64,000 nucleotides of DNA, from positions 434,001 through 498,000 of the forward strand of contig CAWIWT010000007.1 of NCBI GenBank assembly GCA_963839725.1. Direction: 5' to 3'. The stretch is from Kumtagia sp963839725 (GTDB taxonomy: Bacteria; Pseudomonadota; Alphaproteobacteria; Rhizobiales; Rhizobiaceae). Under the pieces are notes generated by a model. That model did no database searches and had not been told where the DNA came from. It saw only the letters and a list, made by a program, of their open reading frames with translations. This document shows, piece after piece, positions 52,216 to 60,714 of the stretch. Position 1 is the stretch's first letter, and each line of letters opens with the position of its first letter. Made by a program: the position numbers and the translations under genes.

Positions 52216-54036
52216 CTAGCGCTCGGTTCCAGTCCTTCTGGCCGTTGGTTGTGCGAGGAACCCACGCCAGCCGCCGAAAATCGAGATATCGGTTGCATCC
52301 ATCAGGCCTGCGGCTTCCGCGAGAAAACCCTTTGGGGCGGTTCCATCCTCCAGATAAACAGTGCCGATGCCGAGTGGCGAAGGAATAGCAGCCACAAAAC
52401 GCCCAAAGGCATCCGGAGCAAGTCGCCACACCTCGACTTCAATCATCGCGCCCCCGCCATTGACCACGCGGACGAGGCCTGGTTTGGGCATGGACTGTCC
52501 CGCGAGCGCATAGAGCTTGTAGGCAGGCAGGGTTTTGACTGCCCTTGAAAAGCGCGCGCCAAGCTCCTTGAGCTGTCCGTTCAAAGGCATCCCGGAAAGA
52601 TGGGCTCCGACAACGACAAGTTCGATCATGTTGTCGTCCAATTCGCTGTTGGCGTGCGCCGAGGGCTGTGGCCAGCCCGTCGCGCCAAGCGGGACTCCGC
52701 TTGCCGCATGAAGGTCGCGCGCGAGCGCCGCAGTGAGATGATCCTTGCCAGCCGCAGCAATCAGCGTGACGCTCATCGGCAGGCGGTCGCGGCGTTTCCC
52801 CGTCGGGACGGCGATCCCGCACATGTCGAGCAGGTTGACGAAGTTGGTGTAGGTGCCGAGGCGGCTGTTGGTGACGATCGGATCGGCGAAAACATCGTCC
52901 AATCTGTAATGCGTGGGAGCGGTCGGCACGCACAGGAGGTCGACCGAGCCGATGACTGGCGCCAGCCGCGCCTTGTAGGCCTGTAGGGCGTAGAGACCCT
53001 TGAAGGCGTCGGCCGCAGACAGCGCCTTCGCCCCGCCGATGATCTTGCGGGTGACCGGGTGCATGGCGGCTTCATTGGTTTCCATGAAATCCTGGAGCGC
53101 CGCGTAACGTTCGGCCACCCAGGCGCCCTCGTAGAGCAGGTTGGCAGTGGCGTAGAAGTCCTCAAAGGGAATTTCCACGAGCCGGCAGCCAAGCCGTTCC
53201 AGCGCGTCGAGCGAAGCATCGAAGCCTGATCGCATGGCTTCGTCTCCAAAGAACTTCCGGTCGGCGGTGGCGGGAACCCCGACCGTCATAACCGGCGGAC
53301 GCGCGACACTCGGCGTCACGTTAACGGCGCGCGAGTAAGGATCGGCATCGTCCCTGGCGGCCGCGATCCCGAAGACCGCATAGGCGTCGTCGACGGTGAG
53401 TGCAAAGATCGAGACGCAGTCGAGGGTTCGGCAGGCGGGCACGACGCCGGTTGCTGAAAGCGCCCCGACCGTCGGCTTCAACCCGACGATGTTGTTCAAC
53501 CCGGCCGGAATACGCCCGGAGCCTGCGGTATCGGTGCCGAGCGCGAAGGAGACGATGCCGCGCGCCGTTGCCACCGCCGAACCGGAGGAGGAGCCGCCGG
53601 GCACGAGCGTCGGATCGATGGCGTTCCTCGGAATCGGATAGGGTGTGCGAACGCCGACGAGACCTGTGGCGAACTGATCGAGATTGGTCTTTCCAACAAC
53701 TAGCGCGCCCGCGGCTTTCAGCAGGGCAACCACAGCCGCGTCCCGGCGCGGGTGAAAGGCGTATTCAGGACACGCCGCCGTGGTTGGCATGCCGGCAACG
53801 TCGATGTTGTCCTTGACTGCGAACGGAACGCCCCAGAGCGGCTTGGCGACAGGGTCGAACGGGCCGAGTTCTAGGGCCCTGGCCAATAACTCGGATCGTT
53901 CGGAAAGGTGAATGAAGATACCCGGATCACCGGCATCTTCGATACGCGCATATATGGCGTCCACGACATCCGAGATCGGCAGCCCCGCGGCATACGCCGA
54001 ATGGAGGCTTTGAATGTCGAAGCGGATGTCGCTCAT
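52216..54036 (-). CDS. atzF: Allophanate hydrolase
   Basis: A 606-residue amidase-signature enzyme that hydrolyses allophanate to ammonia and carbon dioxide, the last step of biuret and cyanurate use. The Ser-cisSer-Lys triad is Lys75 (PFAVKDNIDV), Ser149 (VPGGSSSGSA) and Ser173 (GTDTAGSGRIPAG), with the same 74- and 24-residue spacing as in AtzF. A C-terminal domain (after about residue 450, IELVVVGAHLSGMPLNGQLK) matches the second domain of allophanate hydrolases. ATG 54036 has GGAGG upstream and overlaps the cupin gene by four bases. Last gene of the operon. Confidence 0.95.
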   Translation of the reverse strand: MSDIRFDIQSLHSAYAAGLPISDVVDAIYARIEDAGDPGIFIHLSERSELLARALELGPFDPVAKPLWGVPFAVKDNIDVAGMPTTAACPEYAFHPRRDAAVVALLKAAGALVVGKTNLDQFATGLVGVRTPYPIPRNAIDPTLVPGGSSSGSAVATARGIVSFALGTDTAGSGRIPAGLNNIVGLKPTVGALSATGVVPACRTLDCVSIFALTVDDAYAVFGIAAARDDADPYSRAVNVTPSVARPPVMTVGVPATADRKFFGDEAMRSGFDASLDALERLGCRLVEIPFEDFYATANLLYEGAWVAERYAALQDFMETNEAAMHPVTRKIIGGAKALSAADAFKGLYALQAYKARLAPVIGSVDLLCVPTAPTHYRLDDVFADPIVTNSRLGTYTNFVNLLDMCGIAVPTGKRRDRLPMSVTLIAAAGKDHLTAALARDLHAASGVPLGATGWPQPSAHANSELDDNMIELVVVGAHLSGMPLNGQLKELGARFSRAVKTLPAYKLYALAGQSMPKPGLVRVVNGGGAMIEVEVWRLAPDAFGRFVAAIPSPLGIGTVYLEDGTAPKGFLAEAAGLMDATDISIFGGWRGFLAQPTARRTGTER

Positions 54037-54383
54037 CTTTCCTCCCCAAGGATGACCACCGGAAGGTTCCACTGTATCAGGACAACGCAGCCTGTCGCCG
54101 TCCACACGGAGTGTTCGGTACCGACCGGGTTCAAGATGATGCTGCCCGCAGGATAGTCGCCGCTTTCGTCGCTCTGTGTGCCTTCCAGGACGACGATCGT
54201 TTCCAACCCGGCATGGCGATGGCGCGGTACACTCGCACCGGGCTGGTATTTCAGTATCGCCACCGATGGCTCCGCAAACCCGCCCTTGAGAAGCCAGTGC
54301 GCAGCTATTCCGTCCCGAAAATGCTCGAACGCCAAATCGCGCCAGCCGCCGCCGATCAGGCCGGCATAAGCAATGTTAGGCAT
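54033..54383 (-). CDS. Cupin-domain protein
   Basis: A 116-residue single cupin barrel: PGASVPRHRHAGLETIVVLE carries the His-x-His and Glu metal ligands, and PVGTEHSVWTATGCVVLIQW the second cupin motif. ATG 54383 (MPNIAYAGLIGGG) is the likely start and overlaps the hydrolase gene before it. It is encoded between a cysteine hydrolase and allophanate hydrolase, so a role in the same ureide pathway is likely, perhaps as a small metal-dependent enzyme or sensor. Confidence 0.85.
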   Translation of the reverse strand: MPNIAYAGLIGGGWRDLAFEHFRDGIAAHWLLKGGFAEPSVAILKYQPGASVPRHRHAGLETIVVLEGTQSDESGDYPAGSIILNPVGTEHSVWTATGCVVLIQWNLPVVILGEER

Positions 54384-55020
54384 TCGCAATTCCCTCAAGC
54401 ACCCGGTCGGTGGTGGCCGTCCAGCCGACGATAGCGCCCTGCGCCCGTATCATCGCGAGTGCTGCCGCCTTGAACTCGGCAAAATAGCTTTCGGTCGCGT
54501 CCTCCGCGAGCAGGCATTCGTAGCCGCGGTCATTGGCCTCGCGCATCGTCGTCTGTACGCAGACTTCGGTCGTCACGCCCGCGAAGACCAGCTGCGCGGC
54601 GCCGAGCCTCTTCAACTCGTCGCCGAAGCTGGTCGCATAGAACGCACCTTTGCCGGGCTTTTCGATAACGACCTCACCCGGGAGCGGCGCGAGTTCGTCG
54701 AGTATGGCGGTGCCCGGCTCGCCGGCGATGAGCACGCGCCCCATTGGACCCTCGTCGCCGATGCGGATTGTCGGATTGCCGCGGTTGCGTTTGGCCGCCG
54801 GAAGGTCGGAAAGGTCGGGGCGATGGCATTCCATCGTGTGGATGACCGGCAAACCCGCCACGCGGAAGCCTTCAATCAAGCGCTTCACTGTCGGCACAAT
54901 CGCCTGCACACGAGAGACGTCGTTGCCCAGACTCGCGCCAAATCCGCCCGGCTCGGCGAAATCGCGCTGCATGTCGATGACCACGAGCGCCATGGTCTGC
55001 GGTTTGAATGCGAAAGGCAA
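54376..55020 (-). CDS. Isochorismatase-family cysteine hydrolase, disturbed 5' end
   Basis: A 214-residue cysteine hydrolase. Catalytic residues follow the family pattern: Asp in MALVVIDMQRDF, Lys in VVIEKPGKGAFYAT and Cys in GVTTEVCVQTTMREANDRGY. The natural start appears to be ATG 55045 (MAEIEALP), which overlaps the ATPase stop, but a seven-base insertion (GTTTGCC near 55016-55022) throws it out of frame. Usable starts are TTG 55020 or ATG 54993. It is a paralogue of the biuret hydrolase encoded upstream and probably acts on a related ureide. Confidence 0.85.
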   Translation of the reverse strand: MPFAFKPQTMALVVIDMQRDFAEPGGFGASLGNDVSRVQAIVPTVKRLIEGFRVAGLPVIHTMECHRPDLSDLPAAKRNRGNPTIRIGDEGPMGRVLIAGEPGTAILDELAPLPGEVVIEKPGKGAFYATSFGDELKRLGAAQLVFAGVTTEVCVQTTMREANDRGYECLLAEDATESYFAEFKAAALAMIRAQGAIVGWTATTDRVLEGIANA

Positions 55021-55044
55021 ACGGCAATGCCTCGATTTCGGCCA

Positions 55045-56589
55045 TCAGTGGTGCCCTGCCATATGCTGCCCGATGGTCTGCACGCTTGCCGCTGCGATCG
55101 GCGTCTCGTAGACGAGCGCACCGTCCGACATGACCAGAATCCGATCGGACAGTTCGAGGAGTTCATCGAGATCCTCTGACAGCAGCAACACCGCCGCGCC
55201 CAGGTTGCGCGCCTTCATGATACGCGCACGGATTTCGGCGACAGCGGAAAAATCGAGCCCGAAGCAGGGGTTCGAGACGATAAGCAGATCGACCTCGCCG
55301 GTCAGTTCGCGTGCCAATACCGCGCGCTGCACATTGCCGCCCGAAAGCGATGCGATCGGCGAAGCGAGGGAAGCTGTCTTGACCTTGAATTGCTCGACCA
55401 GTCGCGCGGCATAGGCCCGGATGGCACCGCTGCTGATCCAGCTCACGGGCTTGCCGCTGTCGCCGACGTCGAAGGTGCGGAAGGCGATGTTTTCAGCAAC
55501 CGTCATCCTTGGCGCGCATGCATTGCGCAACGGCTCCTCCGGGATGAAACGAACGTTCAGCGTACGAGCTTCCGCCCGTGTCGAGTTGTAGGGCGCGGCC
55601 TTGACGGTTACCGCGCCCGCATCGCGCTGACGCTGACCGGCGAGAACCTCGAGAAACTCCTTCTGGCCATTGCCCGATATGCCGGCGATGCCGACGATCT
55701 CGCCCGACCGTACATCGAGTTCACCGATATCGATAGACTTGAGGCCTGTCCGGTCCGGCGCTTTCAGCGACCTGACCGACAGCACGACCGGAGCCTCGGC
55801 GCGGCTTTCCAGCCGGCTATCCAGCTTGGCGATCGGCTGGTCGCCGATCATCATCGCGGCAAGCGCCTTGTGGTCGAGGTCCGCTACCTTGCCAGTACCT
55901 GTCAGCCTGCCCTTGCGCAGAACGCTAACATCGTCGGCAAAGGCCGTAACTTCGTGGAACTTGTGGCTGATCATCAGGACGGTCAGGTCGCCCGCTTCCG
56001 TCATCCCCCGCACCAGCCCCAGCACCTCCTGCGCCTCGCCGGGCGTCAGGACCGACGTCGGCTCATCGAGCACTAGGAAACTGCGGCCGAGATAGAGCTG
56101 CTTGACGATTTCCAGCTTCTGTTTCTCACCCGCGGCAAGGGTGCTGACGGGCGAGTCCAGCGGCAAGCGGAACGGCATGCGCTCCATGAACTTAACCAGA
56201 GCGACCCGCTCCTTTCGCCAGTCGATGACGCTCGGGACGTCCTGTCTCGAAATCACCAGGTTTTCGGCACCGGTCAGCGACGGCACAAGCGTGAAATGCT
56301 GGTACACCATGCCCAGACCCAGCGCCGACGCGTCCTTGGGGCTTTCGATCCTGGCTTCCTTGCCATCCACCATGATCTGGCCGGAGGTCGGATGATAAAA
56401 ACCCATCATGCATTTGACGAGGGTCGATTTGCCCGCACCGTTCTCGCCAAGCAATGCGTGGAACGAACCCGCTGGCACCTTGATCGACACTTCGTCCAGC
56501 GCAGTAAAGGCGCCGAATCGCATGGTCATGCCGCTCGTCTCGACTCCAACGGCCTTGTTCGATGGTGGCGCTGGCGGAGGTATGATCAT
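55045..56589 (-). CDS. ABC transporter ATP-binding protein, two nucleotide-binding domains (BMP/nucleoside-type)
   Basis: A 514-residue double ATPase of the RbsA/YufO type. The first domain is complete: Walker A LLGENGAGKSTLVKCMMG, signature LAAGEKQKLEIVKQL, Walker B FLVLDEPTSVLTPGE. The second has a degenerate P-loop (GISGNGQKEFLEVLAG, no Lys) but an intact signature (SLSGGNVQRAVLAREL), as usual for the family. ATG 56589 overlaps the biuret hydrolase stop. It energises the two permeases encoded upstream, probably for uptake of biuret or a related ureide. Confidence 0.92.
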   Translation of the reverse strand: MIIPPPAPPSNKAVGVETSGMTMRFGAFTALDEVSIKVPAGSFHALLGENGAGKSTLVKCMMGFYHPTSGQIMVDGKEARIESPKDASALGLGMVYQHFTLVPSLTGAENLVISRQDVPSVIDWRKERVALVKFMERMPFRLPLDSPVSTLAAGEKQKLEIVKQLYLGRSFLVLDEPTSVLTPGEAQEVLGLVRGMTEAGDLTVLMISHKFHEVTAFADDVSVLRKGRLTGTGKVADLDHKALAAMMIGDQPIAKLDSRLESRAEAPVVLSVRSLKAPDRTGLKSIDIGELDVRSGEIVGIAGISGNGQKEFLEVLAGQRQRDAGAVTVKAAPYNSTRAEARTLNVRFIPEEPLRNACAPRMTVAENIAFRTFDVGDSGKPVSWISSGAIRAYAARLVEQFKVKTASLASPIASLSGGNVQRAVLARELTGEVDLLIVSNPCFGLDFSAVAEIRARIMKARNLGAAVLLLSEDLDELLELSDRILVMSDGALVYETPIAAASVQTIGQHMAGHH

Positions 56590-57287
56590 GGCAGTTGCTC
56601 CACGAATGCCGTCGAATTCGACACGGCGCCGAACACGCCGCCCTGCATCTTGACCATTTTGATCGCGGCGAGATGGTTGCCGTAATCGGTGGCGCCGCAG
56701 CAGTCCTCGAGCATTACGCACTCGAAGCCTCGGTCGTTGGCCTCGCGCATCGTGGTGTGGACACAGACATCGGTGGTGATGCCTGTAAGCACGATGTTCT
56801 CGATGCCGCGCTGGTTGAGGATCAGCTCGAGGTCAGTGGCGCAGAACGAGCCTTTGCCCGGTTTGTCGATGATGGGCTCGCCCTCGATCGGGTAGAGGTC
56901 CGGGATAATATCCCAGCCCGGTTCACCGCGCACCAGGATGCGTCCGCACGGGCCGGGATCGCCGATCCCGGCGTTGATGCGGCGAGAGCGCCAGCGTTTG
57001 TTGGCTGGAAGGTCGGCAAGATCCGGGCGATGGCCTTCGCGTGTATGGATGACGTGATAGCCTTTGGCGCGCATGGCGGCGAGCACCGCCTTGATCGGTT
57101 CGATCGGTGCCCGCACCAGTGAAAGATCGTAGCCCATGTGGTCGACATAGCCGCCCGGTCCACAGAAATCGGTCTGCATGTCGATGATGATCAGTGCCGT
57201 GTTGTCCGGCCGCAGGTCGCCGTTATAGGGCCAAGGGTACGGATCGGCGTCGATATGGTTCAGTGTGATCTCCGGTCTGGCGTTCAT
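56586..57287 (-). CDS. biuH: Biuret hydrolase (isochorismatase fold)
   Basis: A 233-residue cysteine hydrolase. With ATG 57287 as start (GGAG eight bases upstream) the catalytic residues fall at Asp36 (ALIIIDMQTD), Lys142 (IIDKPGKGSF) and Cys175 (TTDVCVHTT), the same numbering as the characterised Rhizobium biuret hydrolase. Family blocks HTREGHRPDLADLPANKRW and CGRILVRGEPGWDIIP agree. It converts biuret to allophanate and ammonia; AtzF in the same operon finishes the pathway. An ATG at 57305 overlapping the permease stop is an alternative start. Confidence 0.93.
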   Translation of the reverse strand: MNARPEITLNHIDADPYPWPYNGDLRPDNTALIIIDMQTDFCGPGGYVDHMGYDLSLVRAPIEPIKAVLAAMRAKGYHVIHTREGHRPDLADLPANKRWRSRRINAGIGDPGPCGRILVRGEPGWDIIPDLYPIEGEPIIDKPGKGSFCATDLELILNQRGIENIVLTGITTDVCVHTTMREANDRGFECVMLEDCCGATDYGNHLAAIKMVKMQGGVFGAVSNSTAFVEQLP

Positions 57288-57301
57288 GATGACGGCTCCG
57301 G

Positions 57302-58225
57302 TCATTTGGTGATCGACAGCTCGCCCGGCGCGCCAGCGAGTGCGCGTCCCGGTGACGATGTCGCAATCATGATGATCAGGGTGAGGATGTAAGGGGCGGC
57401 GTAGAACAGATAGTAGCCCTGCGTTACGCCGACCGACTGAAGGGCCGGTCCGAGCGCGCCGGCGCCACCGAAAAGCAATGCTGCGGCAAAGCAGCCGATG
57501 GGATTCCAACGCGCGAAGATAACCAGCGCCACAGCCATCAGGCCCTGGCCGGAGGACACGCCTTCGCTCCAGCTTCCAGGGTAGTAGAGCGAGAGATAGG
57601 CACCACCGATTGCCGCCAGAGCGCCGCCCACCCCGGTCGCCAACAAGCGTACGGTGTCGGGGTTGAGGCCCATGGCTCGCGCCGCGTCCGAACTGTCGCC
57701 AACAACGCGAAGGATCAGTCCCGCACGCGTGTTCCTAAACGCCCACCACAGGAAAACGGCAAGGCAGGCTCCAATCAGGAATAGCACGTTGATGTTGAGC
57801 GCCGCCTGCACCTGCGGGATGTCCGACCATCCTCCGAAGGGGATTGCCGGGAGGTCCGGCGCCGAGGGCTGGATGAACGGCTTGCCAAAGAAGAAGGCGA
57901 GGCCAGAGCCGAACAGCATCAAGGCGATACCGATGGCGATGTCGTTCACTTTCGGGAACCTGCAGATCCAGCCATGGAACAGACCAAAGCAAACGCCCGC
58001 CGCCGCTGCCGCCAGCACGCCTAGCCAAGGTGATCCGGTAAGCACCGCGACGGCATAGGCCGTCATGGCGCCGAACACCAGCGTGCCCTCCAGACCCAGA
58101 TTAATTCGGCCGGAACGCTCGGTGATCGCCTCGCCGAGCGACACAAAGATGAACGGCGTCGAAACGCGGATCGCGCCACCGAGGATCGCTAGCGGGACGC
58201 CCCAGAGACCAATATCTGCCTCCAT
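57302..58225 (-). CDS. ABC transporter permease, BMP/nucleoside-type (second permease)
   Basis: A 307-residue inner-membrane protein with about ten hydrophobic segments. Seen: TPFIFVSLGEAITERSGRIN and LGLEGTLVFGAMTAYAVAV, the typical first block of YufQ/NupQ permeases, and VVGDSSDAARAMGLNPDTVR, the cytoplasmic coupling loop. ATG 58225 overlaps the stop of the first permease. Together with that protein it forms the membrane channel of the ureide importer. Confidence 0.9.
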   Translation of the reverse strand: MEADIGLWGVPLAILGGAIRVSTPFIFVSLGEAITERSGRINLGLEGTLVFGAMTAYAVAVLTGSPWLGVLAAAAAGVCFGLFHGWICRFPKVNDIAIGIALMLFGSGLAFFFGKPFIQPSAPDLPAIPFGGWSDIPQVQAALNINVLFLIGACLAVFLWWAFRNTRAGLILRVVGDSSDAARAMGLNPDTVRLLATGVGGALAAIGGAYLSLYYPGSWSEGVSSGQGLMAVALVIFARWNPIGCFAAALLFGGAGALGPALQSVGVTQGYYLFYAAPYILTLIIMIATSSPGRALAGAPGELSITK

Positions 58226-59349
58226 CAGGCTTTCCCCTTCCAAAGATCGGGATTGAACATCTTAAAACGGCCGTAGAGCGTCTCGGAGAACAGGATGACG
58301 ATGAACAGCATTCCCTGCAGCACCTGCACCGTGGCATCCGGCAGGTCCATGCGCCGCTGCAGCAGGCCGCCGGAAGCATCGATTCCGCCCAACAGGATCG
58401 CCACCGGGATAATGGCCAGCGGATTCTGTCGCGCCAGGAAGGCAACGAGAATGCCGGTATAACCGAAGCCCGCAGCGAGCGAGCCGTTGGCGTTACCCTG
58501 TACGGCGGCGACTTCGATCATGCCGGCCAGTCCGGCGAAGGCTCCGGCAAGGGCGCAGAAGCCGACAATCAGCGGCCCCACCGCAAGTCCTTGTACCTGT
58601 GCCGCCCGGACGTTGCCGCCGGCGATCCGTGCAGCGAACCCCCACCGCGTCTTCTCGATGAGAATCCACGACAGGATGCAAGCGACGACACCGACCACAA
58701 GGCCCCAATGGGCATCCATGCCGGGAATGGGGCCGACGACGAATGCCGGATCGATCGGATGCGTCGAGGGCTTGTTGAGCGATGCCGGATCGCGCAACGG
58801 CCCTTCGACCAGATGGTTCATCAGCGCGATCGCAATATAGGCCATAAGGAGGCTCGAGATCGTCTCGTTGACAGCGCGGTAATGGCGCAGCGCTCCGACA
58901 GCGCCGATCCAGAGGCCTCCGACCGCCATGCCCGCAAGCGCCATCAGCAGAATTCCAACGAATGATGGCGCGCCGGCCACCGCCACGGCCATCGCCGCCG
59001 CCGCGACGCCGCCAAGGACGATCGCGCCCTCGCCACCGATCACCACGAGGCCGAGACGGGCCGGCAGCGCAACGCACAGCGCCGCGAGAAGCAACGGCGC
59101 GGCGCGCGACAGCGTGTTCTGGATGGAAAACCAGGAGCCGAAGCCGCCGCGCCACATCAGGTCGAAGAGTTGCGCCGGCGATTTTCCCAGAAGGGCGATA
59201 AAGACGCTGAACAGCGCCATGCCGACGATCAGCGCGCCGAGCGGGATGATGAAACCTTCCGCCCGCCGCGCGATCCATCGGGCCGTGGCCGCAAGGGTCG
59301 GCGATTGAATTCCCGCAGGCCCCACGGGGCCGCTCGTGATATCAGCCAT
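58225..59349 (-). CDS. ABC transporter permease, BMP/nucleoside-type (first permease)
   Basis: A 374-residue permease of the YufP/NupP type with roughly ten membrane helices. Seen: TLSRAAPLLLAALCVALPAR, LGLVVIGGEGAIVLGGVAAA, VNETISSLLMAYIAIALMNH and the coupling region AARIAGGNVRAAQVQGLAVG. It starts 17 bases after the binding-protein gene and overlaps the next permease. Substrate assignment rests on the biuret and allophanate hydrolases in the operon. Confidence 0.9.
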   Translation of the reverse strand: MADITSGPVGPAGIQSPTLAATARWIARRAEGFIIPLGALIVGMALFSVFIALLGKSPAQLFDLMWRGGFGSWFSIQNTLSRAAPLLLAALCVALPARLGLVVIGGEGAIVLGGVAAAAMAVAVAGAPSFVGILLMALAGMAVGGLWIGAVGALRHYRAVNETISSLLMAYIAIALMNHLVEGPLRDPASLNKPSTHPIDPAFVVGPIPGMDAHWGLVVGVVACILSWILIEKTRWGFAARIAGGNVRAAQVQGLAVGPLIVGFCALAGAFAGLAGMIEVAAVQGNANGSLAAGFGYTGILVAFLARQNPLAIIPVAILLGGIDASGGLLQRRMDLPDATVQVLQGMLFIVILFSETLYGRFKMFNPDLWKGKA

Positions 59350-59366
59350 ACGCCGCCCGCCCAGCT

Positions 59367-60486
59367 TCAGGACGTCGCGCCGATCACGCCCTCGACCAGA
59401 TAATCCATGCTTTCGAGCTCGATGGCTGTCTCCACGAAGGCCTGGCCCTCAGTCGCGACCACATCGCCCTTGTTGTTCTTCAGCGGTCCCTTGATCACGG
59501 AGAATCCGCCCTTCATGATTTCGGACAGCGTCGCTTCGAACTGCTTTTTCGATGCGTCGCTCACCGCTGGTCCAAGCGGACTCATCTTGACGAACCCATC
59601 GGCCAGGCCGCCACGCGTGAAGTTCGGCAACGGCTCTCCGGCCGTCAGTTTCTCCACATACATCTTGTAGACACTGGCCCAGTTCCATTCGGCGCCGGTG
59701 AGGTACTTTTCCGGCGCGAGCGGCGACTGGTTCGCGTGATAACCGCAGATGAAAGCGCCCCGGCCGGCAGCCGTCTCAACGATGACTTTCGGGCTGTCGA
59801 CGTGGCAGGTAACAACATCGATCCCCTGGTCGATCAGTGCGTTGGTGGCTTCCGCCTCCTTTACTGCCAGCGACCATTCGCCGGTGAAGATCACCTGACA
59901 TGTGATTGTCGGGTCAACTGAATGTGCGCCCAACAGGAACGAATTGATATTGAGCAGCACTTGCGGGATCGGCTTTGCGGCAACAAACCCGATTTTCTTC
60001 GATTTGGTCGCGTGTCCGGCTGCGATGCCGTTGAGATATTGGCCCTGGCCGATATAGCCGAAATAGGATCCGGTGTTCATAGGGTGCTTTCCCTCGGTCC
60101 ACATCCCGCCGCAATGGCGGAACTGCACATCCGGAAACTTGGCGGCCATGGCCAGCATATGCGGGTCGAAGTAGCCGAACGAGGTCGGGAAAACGAGCGT
60201 AGCGCCATCCAGATTGATCATCGATTCCATGGTCTTCTGAACGTCGACGGTCTCGGGAACATTCTCCTCCTCGATAACCGTGATGTCCGTCTATTCCCTT
60301 GAGAACCGCGGCGCCTTCGGCATGCGCCTGATTGTATCCATAGTCGTCCTTGGGGCCGACATAGATGAAGCCTACGGTGGCGCCCGCCGCGAAGGCGGAT
60401 CGGAACGGTAGCGCCGAAGATGCAAGGGCCAGCGTGGCGGCGGAAGAGGAGCGAAGGAAGTGGCGACGATCCAGCACGAACGGCAT
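59367..60486 (-). pseudogene. BMP-family ABC substrate-binding protein, frameshifted
   Basis: First gene of the biuret operon. It starts MPFVLDRRHFLRSSSAATLA (Tat-type signal; CAGGAG upstream of ATG 60486) and continues GATVGFIYVGPKDDYGYNQA up to AVLKGI. At about 60296 one base is out and the frame moves to TDITVIEEENVPETVDVQKT, then MESMINLDGATLVFPTSFGY, GYIGQGQYLNGIAAGHATKS and CGYHANQSPLAPEKYLTGAE. Together about 372 residues, normal for BMP lipoprotein-like binding proteins. If real, the shift would abolish uptake by this system while leaving the enzymes. Confidence 0.85.
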
Positions 60487-60535
60487 CTCAAGTCTCCTGA
60501 GTTCGATGGCAATTAGATGTCTGTTAAGAAAGTGC

Positions 60536-60553
60536 ATGCAATGACTGTGCCAA
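60536..60553 (-). promoter_or_regulatory. Sigma-54 promoter of the biuret operon
   Basis: TTGGCACAGTCATTGCAT on the minus strand fits the -24/-12 consensus TGGCAC-N5-TTGCA without mismatch, with GG and GC ten bases apart. The start site would be near 60526, about 40 bases before the binding-protein ATG. No perfect NtrC palindrome was found upstream within the 228-base gap. Confidence 0.75.
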
Positions 60554-60595
60554 GTCGAAATTCGCAATAAATTCAATAATTATAGAGGTTTCATG

Positions 60596-60634
60596 ATTGT
60601 GCGATGCACAATTCACAAGCAAGTGTATGCACTT
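60596..60634. promoter_or_regulatory. Candidate operators in the gntR-biuret operon gap
   Basis: ATTGTGC-GAT-GCACAAT (60596-60612) and AAGTG-TATG-CACTT (60621-60634) are perfect inverted repeats. The 11-base word AAGTGYATGCA occurs at 60530-60540, overlapping the sigma-54 -12 region, and again at 60621-60631. These are plausible sites for the divergent GntR protein or an enhancer-binding activator; no binding data are available. Confidence 0.5.
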
Positions 60635-60714
60635 TATGTCTAATTATAAGGCATATTGACATAGAGATTAAATTGCAGGCATAGAGATCAGCGCCTGCGG
60701 CTCGCGAGCGATTC

